Of a stretch of DNA of 64,000 nt, positions 45,660 to 57,600 are shown piece by piece. The number at the start of each line of letters is the position of its first letter. Positions within the stretch are counted from its first letter, which is position 1. The stretch is from the NCBI RefSeq assembly GCF_030247195.1, contig NC_080672.1, positions 4,092,001 to 4,156,000 on the forward strand. The letters are read 5' to 3'. The position numbers and the translations under genes are program-made. The stretch is from Topomyia yanbarensis (lineage: Eukaryota; Arthropoda; Insecta; Diptera; Culicidae). The notes under the pieces were generated by a model, which worked only from the letters and a program-made list of their open reading frames with translations, had not been told where the DNA came from and did no database searches.

Positions 45660-47490
45660 TAGGGTTCGTCGCGGTTGCGGTAATTACCGCAACCGCGCGG
45701 TATTTACCGCACCCGCACCGCAAAAACTGCGGTGCGGTGAGACACTTTTTCCCGCAGATGCGGTGCGGGAAAGAGCTTTTACCGCGCGGTTTTACCGCAA
45801 CCGCACCGCAAAAAAAATGATAAAGTGATAATTTTAATTATTCTAAATTGATAAACACTGCTATAACGAAAGAAAATCTAGCTGTGTCCGAAAGTAAAAC
45901 TTCACAAACTAACCATTTCAAATACATAAAATGCAAGATCCAAATAGAGACAAAATTATTAGATCATTTAAAAACAATAAATTTTTACTCCTAAATCCAA
46001 TTTAAAAGTGCATCACTTCTCCCGATTCCTGTTGGAAATCGTGGAATTATGAATCGTTTTCGATATCAATTTTTCAACTGTTAATTTTGACTAATTTAAA
46101 GGAATTAGAGATAAACTAATAAACTAATAAAACTATGCTGGGACTTAAACACAACCCAAAGAATATAATTATCTTTATCAAACCAAACGAATTTGGAGTA
46201 ATTTGCATTAAAGGATACAAATGTATGAAAGCGTCCAAAATAAGGAGCGGTCCAAATTAGGATGATTATTCTATCATTCGTTCATCAACATCGTATTTCT
46301 ATCTTCTTTCATTGTTGTGTAAATTAAATGTTAATTTTTCTGCAGTCAATTTTATTGGACTCTTTCTCAAAAAGTATGCTACATCACTTTTTTTCGCGTA
46401 CTTCCATTCCAATTTACTATAATTTTCTACCAAATTAAGTCCTAAGAATTTTCAGTTAAGACTATTTTGTAGCTTGTTTGAAGCTTTTTTGCCAAATACC
46501 ACATACTTTGACTCCTGTTCATTTCAATTGAAGTTTTTGCCATTGGCTCTTTGGGAAAATATTAGAGAAAAATACATTAAATGCTAGAACTTTCGAACTA
46601 GCCTTAGGAAAATTACACTTCATACATTTTTAAAGGGAGCAATCTTAGTTTTTGAATGAGAAAACATCTTTTTCTTGAAGAATGCAGAAGTTAGAGTTTT
46701 GGGATATTTTGTCCGTAAAACCCCCTATTTTTAAAAATCATTTCTGCTGTATGCTACAAATCATACATTTTTTGCAGTTTTTCTAATGTTCAATAATTCT
46801 GTACCGATTGAGACCGGACTCCTGATTAGATGTAATGTATAGAGTAATTTTTTTGTCAAATATGGCGTCGTTCTTATTGATGAAATACAATATGTTTTTA
46901 TTTCAGTGTATTGGAATATATGCGCTACTATATAGAAGTAATGGTATTTCGACTTTTTGTGTGAAGTTCCTTTAAGAATGAAAGGTGGTTTACTACCAAA
47001 ATCATCCGTTTCATTTTCATATGTCATTTCATGCGAAAATCATCCGTTTCATTTTCATATGTCAAAAACATTCGAAATATGAAAATTTTAAGAAAAAAAT
47101 TTCAATTAACTGAAGGGTTGCTAAAGTAAAAGTTTTCCTATTACTGCAGTAGAACGTATTTGAATGTATATTGTTTAAAATGTGCGGAATTTTATTAATA
47201 GAGCATGCAAAAATTGATTTTTTTCATAAACATTTCATTCTGAGGAGTCTCTTAAAGTTAAATTTCGTGTGAATAAGAATTACATTTTATTGTATAATGT
47301 TACACAAATGTACAATTTTTCAACACTATTTATAAAAATATGAAAATTTTACCGCATTTACCGCATTACCGCGCGGTGCGGTGCGGTAAATAAAGTGCGG
47401 TTGCGGTAAGCGGTGCGGTTTTATTATTTCTGTGCGGTTGCGGTGCGGACAATCCATTTACCGCCCACATCCGCACCGCGACGAACCCTA
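45660..47490. mobile_element. hAT-like non-autonomous element with GCGGT-rich ends, 8-bp TSD
   Basis: Inverted ends TAGGGTTCGTCGCGGT at 45660 and its complement ending 47490 are flanked by identical GTCAGATG at 45652-45659 and 47491-47498. The first and last ~150 bp are packed with GCGGTGCGGT/TTACCGCACCGC words that can pair with each other. The 1.5-kb interior is AT-rich, contains a short direct repeat of ATCCGTTTCATTTTCATATG (near 47004 and 47042) and no recognised gene. The 8-bp duplication suggests hAT-type movement with a transposase supplied elsewhere. Confidence 0.85.
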
Positions 47491-47498
47491 GTCAGATG

Positions 47499-49900
47499 TT
47501 CAATGTGTAAAAAATGTTTTATGAAAGAAGCTAATTTCCAGGGTACATAAGGAATTATATCACTGATGCATTCTACAAGCATAATTCAGCATCCAAAGTG
47601 TGTCGACATGGCATTCCGATGAGGACAGGTCAATGTTTGCTACGATGCGGATACAGGTGGATCCTTTAGCCACAAACATCGAGCAAATGATAGGATAGAT
47701 TTCGGTTCTATCGCCAACCAGTAGTGGTACCCTACGAAGATAATCCAGTCACGATGCAGAACCGAAATTTCTCAGTGCTCTACTGAAGAAGGGTCATCTT
47801 TTCGACTGTTGGTCGTCCCTCAAGTAGAGAACCGGCATCGTTGTATTCCTTGCCCCGCACATTCAAGTTGCAGTTGGGCACGGTTCGCTGCATCCTTTCT
47901 GAAAAACGAAGGAAATAACTGCCAGACTGTGCGGTATCTTGTAGCTTTCACCTACTGCTACTTTATTCTTTTGGGTATGTGGCACAGCAGAAACGATAAG
48001 TAATAACATTAATAATTGTATATGGGTGATGTTTCGGCAAACGAGGTGGTCTGCTCGACGGGCGTAAGGTCATTTGCTCGGATGCTGGATCAATGAATGC
48101 TGGGAGATTATATTTCATGCAACATCTGCATTTCCTGACCCGGTTGTTGTACCTTGATTGGCTGGCTGGCACTTTCAAACAGGCGGATGCAATTATTTTG
48201 GGGAATTTTATTGAAATCTCACAAAAGAATTTAATTCTCATTCGTGACACTAAAAAATTACTAACCTGAAATCACGCTCAAGCGTTCTGTGAATATTGCC
48301 GTAACGTTCAGTATTACTGAACTCGGATATTTTTTATTTTTCTTTATTACTGGAGAAAATTGGATTCGAACTCATTTTGTGCATAAAGAGCTCAACACCC
48401 ATAAATTGCATGTTTCATCAGTATCTGGCAGACCGTCTTGATAACATAATTTTTCGCACCCGTTTAAAAAAAACGTAAGATCAACTTTCGAATAACAAAA
48501 CGAATGTTTTTGCTTTCAGATGCATTCCCAAATCAACCAAACCGATCGCTGTTTAGGTTTGTTTATTTTTCTGTTTATCACATCCAGCACTTTGTAAAAC
48601 GACCACTCCCAGTCCAACAACGAAACCCCCGTTACACTACACTGCATCCCGTAAATATTTTCGAAACGATAGAAAAACTCATAAGAAACGCATTAAATTC
48701 ATGATAAAGTAGTGCAGAACGATCACATAAACAACTGACCAAGTTGTTGGCTCAGCCTTTTACTAGAGGGAGGAAAGGAAAAAAATACGATGCGCCAGTC
48801 GTACGCCAGACAAACATTCACCCACGATAAACCCGATATCCTGCAAGATGAAACCTTCTTAGAGAAGCAAGGAGGGAAAGCCACCACTTTTCGCTTCGAG
48901 CCAGAACGAAGAAATTTACCAAAAACCCACCACAAGTAGAGGGAAAAATCGCAAACGATAGCTATCGAATGAAGCGAAAATATGAAACCAAAAAAAAACA
49001 GGAATGTATTTTAGAATGCTGTATACATCGTCGTAGATGCAGAAATGATCGTCCTTCTTGAGCTACACTCGTATACATATCCGTGGAAATCTCACAATTC
49101 GGTAAGTCGAAAATTTACAATCTCAGAAAATAGTTTACGTGTACATTTCGAATAAGCTCTGTAATAGGATTCGAGATTTTATTGGTATTCATTGACCCAC
49201 TCTTCCACGCCCAGTTCCGAGCCAGTTCCAGTCCACACAGATCGACTTTAGTATGCTACGGTTGGTCTCGTTTGGGGATGATTTTATTAATTGAGCTCGT
49301 ACGAATAAACAACAACCTGCCTAGGCTCTGTGTCTTTGTGTAGTACTAGTGAAAGCAATGGAGGGAAAAGTGAGAAAGCAATTCCCGCTTTCCAGCTCGA
49401 GTGGAGTGCCTGGAGGCCCCTTCACTGCACGCAAACATCAGTCTGTTGGGAGAAGCACGGTTGGCTTGGCTGGCAAAGAGATAATTCTCGGCTTCGATCG
49501 TATCGTAAGCTGGATTTAACCAGTGTTTGGTATAAGGGGGTTTCGTTAATTGAAAATTGGTTCACGTCAGTGAAAATTTAATTTAGCTCAAGTTGTTCGT
49601 TTTTCATTTTAAGTTTTTTTAAGATGGCGAAGAAGCACAATTAAATACTAATTATTCTTCGGAATAGATCAAACTAAGCACAAAAATAGCGTCTAACAAC
49701 AACGGCGTAGCAGATAAGGTGTTGGAGATCACCACCCCCTCAAACTAAAAAGAAATACGAGATGAAAATATTTGAACTTTTGACCAATAAAATATTTGCA
49801 TTAAAATATTTACTTTCGTTAAACAGTTTCTGATAAGGATACTCATTTGGTCTGATCTTAACTAGCGGTGTCCAAAATCAAGTCGTTCGATGATTTAGCC
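47499..49900. other. No recognised gene
   Basis: Mixed-composition sequence without obvious transposon coding. A segment near 47560-47830 keeps open stretches but shows no known domain. Around 48362-48373 the minus strand has a B-box-like GAGTTCGAATCC following a partly tRNA-like stretch, a weak SINE candidate. Confidence 0.35.
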
Positions 49901-50370
49901 ATCGATGGATACGATGGCTGCGAGGAGCAGCCATTTAGCTGGCAACTGTTTCTAAAATGGAGGTAAGATTTGGTTCCGTGCCCGCGATTAATTCTAAAAT
50001 GAATCGCTTGCAATCCAGTATTTTTGCCGGCTGAAATAAGAGGTCCCTAAAACCGTCAACCCCATACTCCAGCAAATGTTCGCATGTCAATATGTCGCCG
50101 TGGATAACCCAAACTACCTCTACTTTGTGAGCTGGAAAATATACAAAATAATCCTTCGTAAGAAAGAATCTCATTTACCTGCTTTGAGCTGGTTAACACC
50201 ACCCTGACTTGTCCGAGCGGATCTTTGAAATTTCGATCACAGCTTAGAAGTGCACCGTAAGGTCTTTGGAAATTTCTTATAAATCATTGTTGGGCCGAAA
50301 GAAAACCACGACCGGACCAGTTGAGAGTTCTGGGTACCGTTCAGTCCAGGGTTTTCCAGCAGGGCTAGCC
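49900..50370 (-). pseudogene. I-clade LINE ORF1 fragment (N-terminal half)
   Basis: Read on the minus strand from about 50340, frames give VVFFRPNNDL, EISKDLTVHF, ISKIRSDK and VVLTSSKQVNEIL. The open segment 50174-49935 follows with YFPAHKVEVVWVIHGDILTCEHLLEYGV, the region preceding the zinc knuckles in I-clade ORF1. It corresponds to the part at 18889-19281 on the plus strand. The piece is frameshifted and has no zinc knuckles. It is a separate insertion from the relic at 51740-53890, whose order shows it is another copy. Confidence 0.65.
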
Positions 50371-50997
50371 TGAGTCATGGAAGTCGATTCGACCTACATT
50401 TGACCATCCAAAGGAAAAGTCGTTATCGCACCGGATCAGCACCCGCGCAGACGGGAAAGAAGACAATAACTGATTGTTATTACGTGCTTTTACTGGTTAT
50501 ATGACGGAGAGAATGAAAAACGGTACTTATCTACTGAATCCTGATTTAAAGCCCGCAACGGCCTAGCCTAACAGCCGACGATTACTCCAAACACGCAGCA
50601 CAAGCTAAACTGAAGTGAATAACTACGGTGAACTGTAACAGTTGTTTATTTTTGCAAAACCAATTACGGAAGCGAAATAACGCGAATAACGCGTACGCCT
50701 ACTGCGATCAGATTGTCTTTTCTGGATTGATCTCAATAATGCTTTTCACAGATTTGAAATGCAACACAACAAAGCTGGTTAGCGCATCGTGTCATACCAT
50801 GAAAGTAGATTGGTTTCGACATTTGTTTCTTCATTTAGTGTCTTGGTACACTGATATAATATAATCGTGAATCTGCTACGAATTGATTTCGTACAGAAAA
50901 CTTTAGCAAAATTTACGAATTTTCGTATGTACATATGTATGAACCATTCGTAGTCACTTCCCAGCAAACCATCAATCGTATTTTACATCGACCAATG
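50371..50997. other. No recognised gene
   Basis: Spacer between the ORF1 fragment and a hAT-type end. No gene is seen. Confidence 0.4.
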
Positions 50998-51062
50998 TAG
51001 GGCCGGCGGATCACGTGGGTAATATGTGTAGTACTACCATCTCGAAAATAACCGAGAGGGGT
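50998..51062 (+). mobile_element. Lone terminal fragment of the CARGGCCGGCGG hAT-type family
   Basis: AGGGCCGGCGGATCACGTGG followed by GTAATATGTG and ATCTCGAAAATAACC matches the complement of the right end of the element 18628-23699 (23640-23699) over about 60 bp. No matching opposite end is found downstream in the window, so the element is truncated or broken by later insertions. The ~680 bp to 51740 show no gene. Confidence 0.6.
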
Positions 51063-51739
51063 ATTACCCACTTGAAAGTTTGGAATAAAACAAAATCTGA
51101 TATTAACCACGTATGTAGCTCGCGCACAAACTGCATGCGCCTGAAATTCTAGATGCTCGACAATTTCATTTCTTTTATTCAGATTCAAATTTCTTTTCTT
51201 TGCAATTTAAATTTCTTGGAAATATAAAATATTAATTAGGATTTGATTGAAATTTGAAATTATTTTTATATCAATACTAAGAAGAATACACTTTGACACA
51301 TCTACATCTCAAAATAAGGAATTCAGATCGTAATACAAAAATATTAATGCAATTTTATTCGTACTAAAGAATGCAGTTCGAAATATTTTTAATATCTAGA
51401 TATACATTTCGCAGCTTTTTAACAAGAACTATTATTTAATTAACAATTGAAACACTGAGAAACACTATTGTGATTTCTACAAAGAAGGTAAAAGCCACAA
51501 TAGGGACTGATTACAACATCAATGTAGCAGAAACCGTATCACGGAAAGTGAAGAGAACGGACAACAATGACAGGGAAAATAAGAATTTAAACTTGCAGCT
51601 TTTTGGCAAACGAGAGATCACTGTCAGGAAATCATGAACCGAATTACCGACAGGCTTCCTTGGATCCGATAGAAACTTTTTTTGGGACAAGATTTCCAGG
51701 TAGTTATTAGTATATCAACCAATAGAGAAGAGATATTTA

Positions 51740-53890
51740 AATTTTAATATTTATCGTGTTTAGAAATATGAGTATGAGGGACATACAGGGAGATCGAGGA
51801 TAGCCAGCGAGATCTGAGGATGGAACACTATGCGCACGACCAGACAACATGTTTAATGTCGCGATAACGATCACAACAAGCACAGGGACCGCTCTCCACG
51901 ACCCCAATACGCCGAATATGCGTATTCAACGTAGATTGAACATGACCCGACAAATCATCTGAATGAAAAATCGACCTTTATCCATTCCCTTGATCCAAGA
52001 TTTTCTGATACCTTTGGGATTCTCAAACTTCCATTGATCCACGAAATTTGCCAATTCTGAAAAACTCGCCGAAGCTACGCGATCTTACATAAATATCACT
52101 TTCTAATGCCTAGGTGTCCACCTTTTCATTATCATTCTAATCTAAATGTCCGCTTCTCATTACCTGGAATGAAGTAATGCGACAGAACTCAAACTAAGGT
52201 AACTTGGTATGATTTTTTAGATAAAGCACTCAGGAACTCCCATGTTTTCCCCAGGAAATACAAGGAGTGCTTTCGTTGCTCCATTGAATAGAGAGCCCCC
52301 TTGGAACTGTAACGATGTGGGCATGGTCGTTGATAGGTAGATATAAAACCATTCGTTGTTGTGTGGAGCATGTTTGCAGCACAACCTCTTTTGTGATTGC
52401 TCTCACCACTACTGTCATTATAATTAGCATAGGAGCAATGCATAGCTGCCAGCATCTGATAAATTTTGCAGTCTACATGCTCACTACAATGTCTAGCGTA
52501 AGCATCTTTGCTGCCAGATAAATTCGTGTGTTTAAAGATCAATCAATACGTTTATATACAGTATTATCATTTCATCGCGGAACGGATATTGTTGGAACGT
52601 GGATCTGCATTCTTTCGCCGAAACAGAATTCTTGGTTACGTGTATTCCGATCAAAGGTTGAACTGAATACACAACGTAGGGCCTAGCTACCAGACGAAAC
52701 GTTGTTAATCTGTCAACGAACCGGTGCCAATAACCGCGTTTTTCAGCTTACATCCAAAATTCGGGAGATTCCACGTCCAAAAAAATTCTTCCAGGATTAT
52801 AAATCTAAAGCGCTTAGCCGCACTGAATTTGTGTCATTTCTACCGTAATCAAGGTTTACATATTGATGTTGTCACAATAATATAGATCGGTTATCATCGG
52901 TAAAACAATACCGTGAGAGCTGAAGTCTGCTGGAACCAGCTGAGGTGCGATATATATGGGAACAATGCCAAAATGCCTTTGCTTTTGATTCAGACTTGTC
53001 AGGCGACATCTTCGATATTTGGTACCGAGCAAAAATCAATCCAATTGATAGAACAGCACATTTTGATCCCCAAAGACGCTCCTCCGTAGTGTTTTCTAGG
53101 GCAGGCGAATAATGTTAACATTGTGGAAGATCTGCATCGGAAGTTGACCAGGTTTTACACAATGCAAATGCATTGTGTAAAACCTGGGAAAAAATATGGA
53201 TTGAAATTTAGTGACACTTGGGGTCTTTGATGTCGCATATGGATTCCTGCTAGTATCTAAGATTTCCGAGACCAGAAGCCACTTATTTCGGTTTTGTAAC
53301 AGCACCCTTCAAGGGACATTCTCAGGTCTTTGCGAGGAAGCTTGAGAGCGAAAATGATTTTTCTCTTTCGAAAGATTATAGGCATATTAGAAGATGTTCC
53401 CACAACGGGATGGTCTAACTCTCGCTCTTTTGTGAATAAGAGAGCGTAGCAAATAATCATGGCCGGTGACGTAGCCTCTTTAGCATTTTTTCTAGGAACA
53501 ATCCCTAAAAGAATGGTTCAATTTTCCGCGCAAAATTCATATGCGGAATATGTCGAGAGATCATGCGGAGTCTCGACAGTAGGAAGACTTTTCATGTTTA
53601 TCTTCGGATTCTCTACACCGTGCCTTGTCTCTACAATAGCTAGCTGTATGCCCAATTACTTGCAACGACGCCAATTCATGCCCCGCGGCACAAAAAGGCG
53701 TACAGGTAGACGATTCCCGTTAAAAAGAACAAAATTTGGAAGAGTAGTTCCGGGCAAAGCCTTGAAATTAGGCTGATGGAAAATAAATTGTTTTTAACTA
53801 CTCCTCGATTTTTGCAAAATGCAATAGCTTGCTAACCAGAATTTTCCCTGATTGAATCAGGTCCCTGTCGGAGACTACACCATCCATCTG
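51740..53890 (-). pseudogene. Degenerate I-clade LINE copy (ORF1 C-terminus to ORF2 end)
   Basis: On the minus strand, 53890 to 53460 reads as ORF1 C-terminal region: NFVLFNGNRLPVRLFVPRGMN, then a zinc-knuckle relic and a KHEKSS...ILRGKLNHS block that parallels 19320-19570 nearly word for word. After decayed sequence, 52290-52190 gives RKHSLYFLGK...LSALSKKSYQVTLV, matching the RNase H stretch at 34340-34432. Down to 51740 are relics of the ORF2 tail (NWQ, IPKVS, DIKHVVWSCA). Stops and frameshifts are dense, and the endonuclease and polymerase are largely missing. A perfect 40-bp hairpin lies inside the ORF1 tail (53148-53187). Confidence 0.7.
53148..53187. other. Perfect 40-bp hairpin
   Basis: CCAGGTTTTACACAATGC is followed by AAAT and then by its exact complement, an 18-bp stem with a 4-nt loop. 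The homologous plus-strand LINE copy near 19700 lacks it, so it arose in this copy. Confidence 0.9.
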
Positions 53891-54329
53891 TACTTCCTGG
53901 GTGGGTACGTATACAGAGATCGAGATGATCGATGTTCCCGATTACTGTTTTTATAATTTGATCTTCTGTACCGACGAATCAGAGTTAATCGTATATAATG
54001 TTCCGGAATCATACACGAGTTATGAATATCATATACATCTGAGATTGTTTCGCATATGCAATCGTAAATACATTCTCAGAATCGCTTTCATACTAGACAT
54101 TATCGTCCGTAACTTGTATATTGTTGGCAGAAATCATCAATTTCATTAGATATGTTCGTATATCGCCTCCAGCTTCGTACGCATATGCCGATTTTGTGCG
54201 GCGTTTTTGGCGGTATATAAACACGTATTATTCAGGTGCAACTTGGATATACTATTAAAAAAGCTGCCTGGGTTATATTTTTGTTATGGAGTTTTTAATT
54301 TAAATTAAGAATCAACAAGGACATTGATT

Positions 54330-54760
54330 GGGGCATAAAAGTCGCAATAAACAGTTTTTTTTAACCACAACCAGATGGATGTCATTACCTCGACCCTGCT
54401 TCCATAGGAAGAATACCAATTGCACTGACTGCCTTATTCCATTTCTTTTTGCTTACACATACAACAACCTAGCAGCCATCCAGCTGGAGGAATCATTTCT
54501 ATCGAATCTATTGGTTCAAAATGAAGGCAACACTAATATTGGGATACAAACCACAGTTCACCGATCGTCTGCGACGCAAGCCCCAAAGCTGTTTGAACAG
54601 GTGCTCACTAAATCAAACGGACGCATTCTTATGGATGATAAAACGCTTCCTGGACAGAAATTTTAAGCTGCCAGTAGAAATATAAGTTGTTCTTGCGGAT
54701 AACTTTGCCGGTAACTTGTTGTAACACTCATTTCGCTTTTAAACCTCAATTATTCTTTTT
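54330..54760 (+). pseudogene. IS630/Tc1-type transposase relic (ITmD37E-like)
   Basis: The open segment 54328-54666 reads TTVHRSSATQAPKLFEQVLTKSNGRILMDDKTLPGQKF, and sequence just after the stop gives DNFAGNLL in another frame. This resembles the region around the first catalytic Asp (MDD) of mosquito ITmD37E-type transposases, where the motif is followed by a DE.YVK..F segment and LPGQKFY. Here a short internal deletion joins MDDKT directly to LPGQKF. The N-terminal DNA-binding domain and the later catalytic residues are absent. No inverted ends were found. Confidence 0.55.
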
Positions 54761-57165
54761 GATTTTCAAATTTAGAAAAAAAAAAAAAACAAATTTTATT
54801 CAGCTAACAATCTGACTTCCTTCCTGACAATCTGGTTTCCTTGCCACATGATCAGACTCCTTGCCAAATCATAATTTTTTCCCGAAAAATTTGAGCCACG
54901 GAATTTTAAATTCGGCTACCGCATAGGTTTCACCGTCAATCAAAACACATCCATTGACTTTTATCTGTCGGATTGTCTTCTGTATCACCACTGAGTAACA
55001 ATGCACAAGTAAGAGTACCTGGTTTGTTTAAAAAATATAGAAAAAAAGACATGGTTGTCCGATCCATAAGGCTCAATGAAAATATGAGATTATGAACAGC
55101 GTTTTTTCGGCTTGCTGTTTTGCAGTATAAGACTCTTATGCCATAATGGGCAGTAGAGCATTCTTTTTTCTGTCAAACTATATCGGCATGACCTTCAACC
55201 GCTATTGACGATATACGGTTCCATTCTTAGGCTTAGTTTGCACTTTGCTATGCACATATTTTAAAAAATCTCAAAATTTCATCAAAATCGAAGCACAATA
55301 GCTTAAGTTACAGCTACTCACAACCTCTAAACCAGTAATTTTCAACCTATTTCGTTCCGTTTACCTCTTTCCGAATTAATGATTCCCATGATGTACCCCT
55401 TTCGGAAAATTGTTTACCATCATTACCCTGTCAGAAAAAAAATATTTTCGATTGAATGAAAACCATGATTTCACAATCAGCATCCTGTCCCCGAGTGGTA
55501 AGAAACTCAATTTTTGACATACTGAAACAAGAAAACGGTGCAGTAAGAAGAAATCAATCAGAATTCTCGTCTCCCATAGAATGTTACGCATGTTATTTTT
55601 TCTTATTCAGCCTTACTCTGCATTACGACGTATCGCTTTTTAGAACGAACGTGATTTTCTTTCTAAACATACATTCGTTAATATAACAATTATAATGTTT
55701 TCTTGAAACTATTTTGGATTGCAAAATTTTAAAATAACTCTGAAAGTTAGCAATATTTGAAGCTAGCGTCAATTCGATGCTAGTTAGGGTTGGATTCTGA
55801 TGAGACGAAGTCGAAACGCAAATTCCATAACTAATTTACTTCCGAAAGCGCCTACCAAACAGGTTTCAAATTTCAAGCAAGCCAAACATCTGAGTTGGTT
55901 AATTCGGGTTCAGTTCTTTACTTATTAACGTGATTTAATTTTTTTTTTTTGGATTCTTCTAAAGACTGTTGGTAGCAAGCTCAAACATGCTTTGTCTCGA
56001 TGTACAAGTTCGCCTAGAACATCCATGTGCGTACACCGGGTGCGTACACGAGAACGATTCGCACAAGGCAAAAAGAGTCCACGCTAGTGATGATGAGCGC
56101 GAGAAAGAGAAAACACCGTGTACGTACATAGGGTTCGGTTGTGCAGGCGAACATGTGCACGTGTTTTGGTATGAAATAGTGTGTTTGAGTTCGCACACGA
56201 AGTGTGGGTTTAATATGAGCACAGAACCAGAGCGAACATTGTGTACGATGTTCATTTGGGAAAACTGAACCTCGTGAAGTGCTCTATTCAGACGAGAGTT
56301 GGGTATAAATAATGTGATCTTAAGTGGGAAAAGATTGGTTTCTTTAGTGTTAAGCATTTTTCACATCTGTATCGCTTTAAGGATGGGTTAGACAAGGAGG
56401 ATAAATTGGTTCACGACGCACCTTCTTTACAATTGATCAATTGCGTATAATATGTGTCCAAAACATAGCTGCGGAGTTGCAATCGGTATTGGATAGAAGA
56501 CAGTTACAATCAAACGTGCCCGTGAGTGCGAGAACGGTAACCTGCGACCAAAAAAAAAATGTGAGTTAGTCGTGAGGTGAATACTTGTAACTGTTGGAAT
56601 GGTCAAAAATTAGTCAAACACGCTAATTATGTTGCTATATAAATGCACAAACTAAATTTCTTTGCGAAGTGTAATGCCTAAAAAATAAAAGGAAGTCATG
56701 TGGACCGGCTTGCGATATCCCCATTGCGAATATATGATTCACAGTTTCCATCTCATATTGTACAGCAATGCCATCATCTACGTCATGTGGTACTGATTAT
56801 GCTCAAAACCATTACCCAAACAGTTTCATTTACTTCGCATAAAAACTTGAAACACGTCGTAATGTGTAATGGCGTTTTATACAGTATTACAGCATGTATT
56901 GACGATGACACTATTGAAGTAAGGCTACATGATCTAGCATCGTGTGCTAACGGCAGCGTTATCAAATGAATTGCTGTCGCCCAAGTGGAGGTAAAACAAA
57001 TTTTGTATTTTTACAGGAAACCGAAAAATCTTCCGCCTTTCCAAATTCACATTTTTCAAGGTGAAAATACATTCTATTTGTAGTTCATTGACTCATGTTG
57101 TCCAGAAAAAATAAGATTATTAAATGTACTAGTTTAACCCACAATTCATTCGTATTTTTCTTTTC
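54761..57165. other. No recognised gene
   Basis: AT-rich sequence with an A-run near 54777 and a T-run near 55940. The open frame 56700-56969 (plus) encodes a peptide with no family I know. The part 55960-56280 is GC-richer with CGTACAC/GTGTACG words but has no gene I can support. Confidence 0.35.
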
Positions 57166-57169
57166 TTTC

Positions 57170-57600
57170 GTTTTACATTTTTCCCCTTTTTAATTTCAAT
57201 TGATGTAGTCACATTTCCTTTTTTACTTTTTAACGACATTCAATTAGTAGAGTAGGGAAAGTTATGAAAATAACTTTCCCTACTCTACTAATAAGTGAGA
57301 GCAAAGATGTGAAATATATAGATCGGAAAACTAGAAGTGGCTGGGTCATTAGGAAAAGGGTTAAAATTGGATTAACCTCTTGTCCTCTGGAAGAGTCTAG
57401 CATAGGCAGTGTTACTACGAATCGTCCTGGTAGTTTGGGTAGTTGCATCGCTGGATGGAACATACATTTTTCAGATACTAGGACTAGAGGAAAAATGTTG
57501 AATCCAGTAACGCTTAGGACATTATGTGACATGAATTTTAAATTAAAAGGACACTCGCTCAAATCGCATACTAGGGAGAGTAAGTTCTAGTATTAAAGTT
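57170..57600 (+). repeat. Copy of third hAT-type element interior (27297-27560)
   Basis: Shared words TTAACGACATTCAATTAG, GATCGGAAAACTAGAAGTGG and CTACGAATC show homology with the interior of the third hAT-type element. An open frame 57264-57590 (108 codons, DRKTRSGWVIRK...) starts within the perfect hairpin. Its homologue at 27400-27560 keeps part of the same peptide but with stops, so a decayed gene of unknown type is possible. Confidence 0.55.
57243..57292. other. Perfect 50-bp hairpin with GAAA loop
   Basis: ATTAGTAGAGTAGGGAAAG plus TTAT pairs exactly with the following 23 bases after a GAAA loop (57266-57269). The homologous copy at about 27375-27420 has GGGTAGGGAAATTTATGAAAATTAG-like sequence with no matching right half, so the palindrome formed in this copy. 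Confidence 0.93.
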
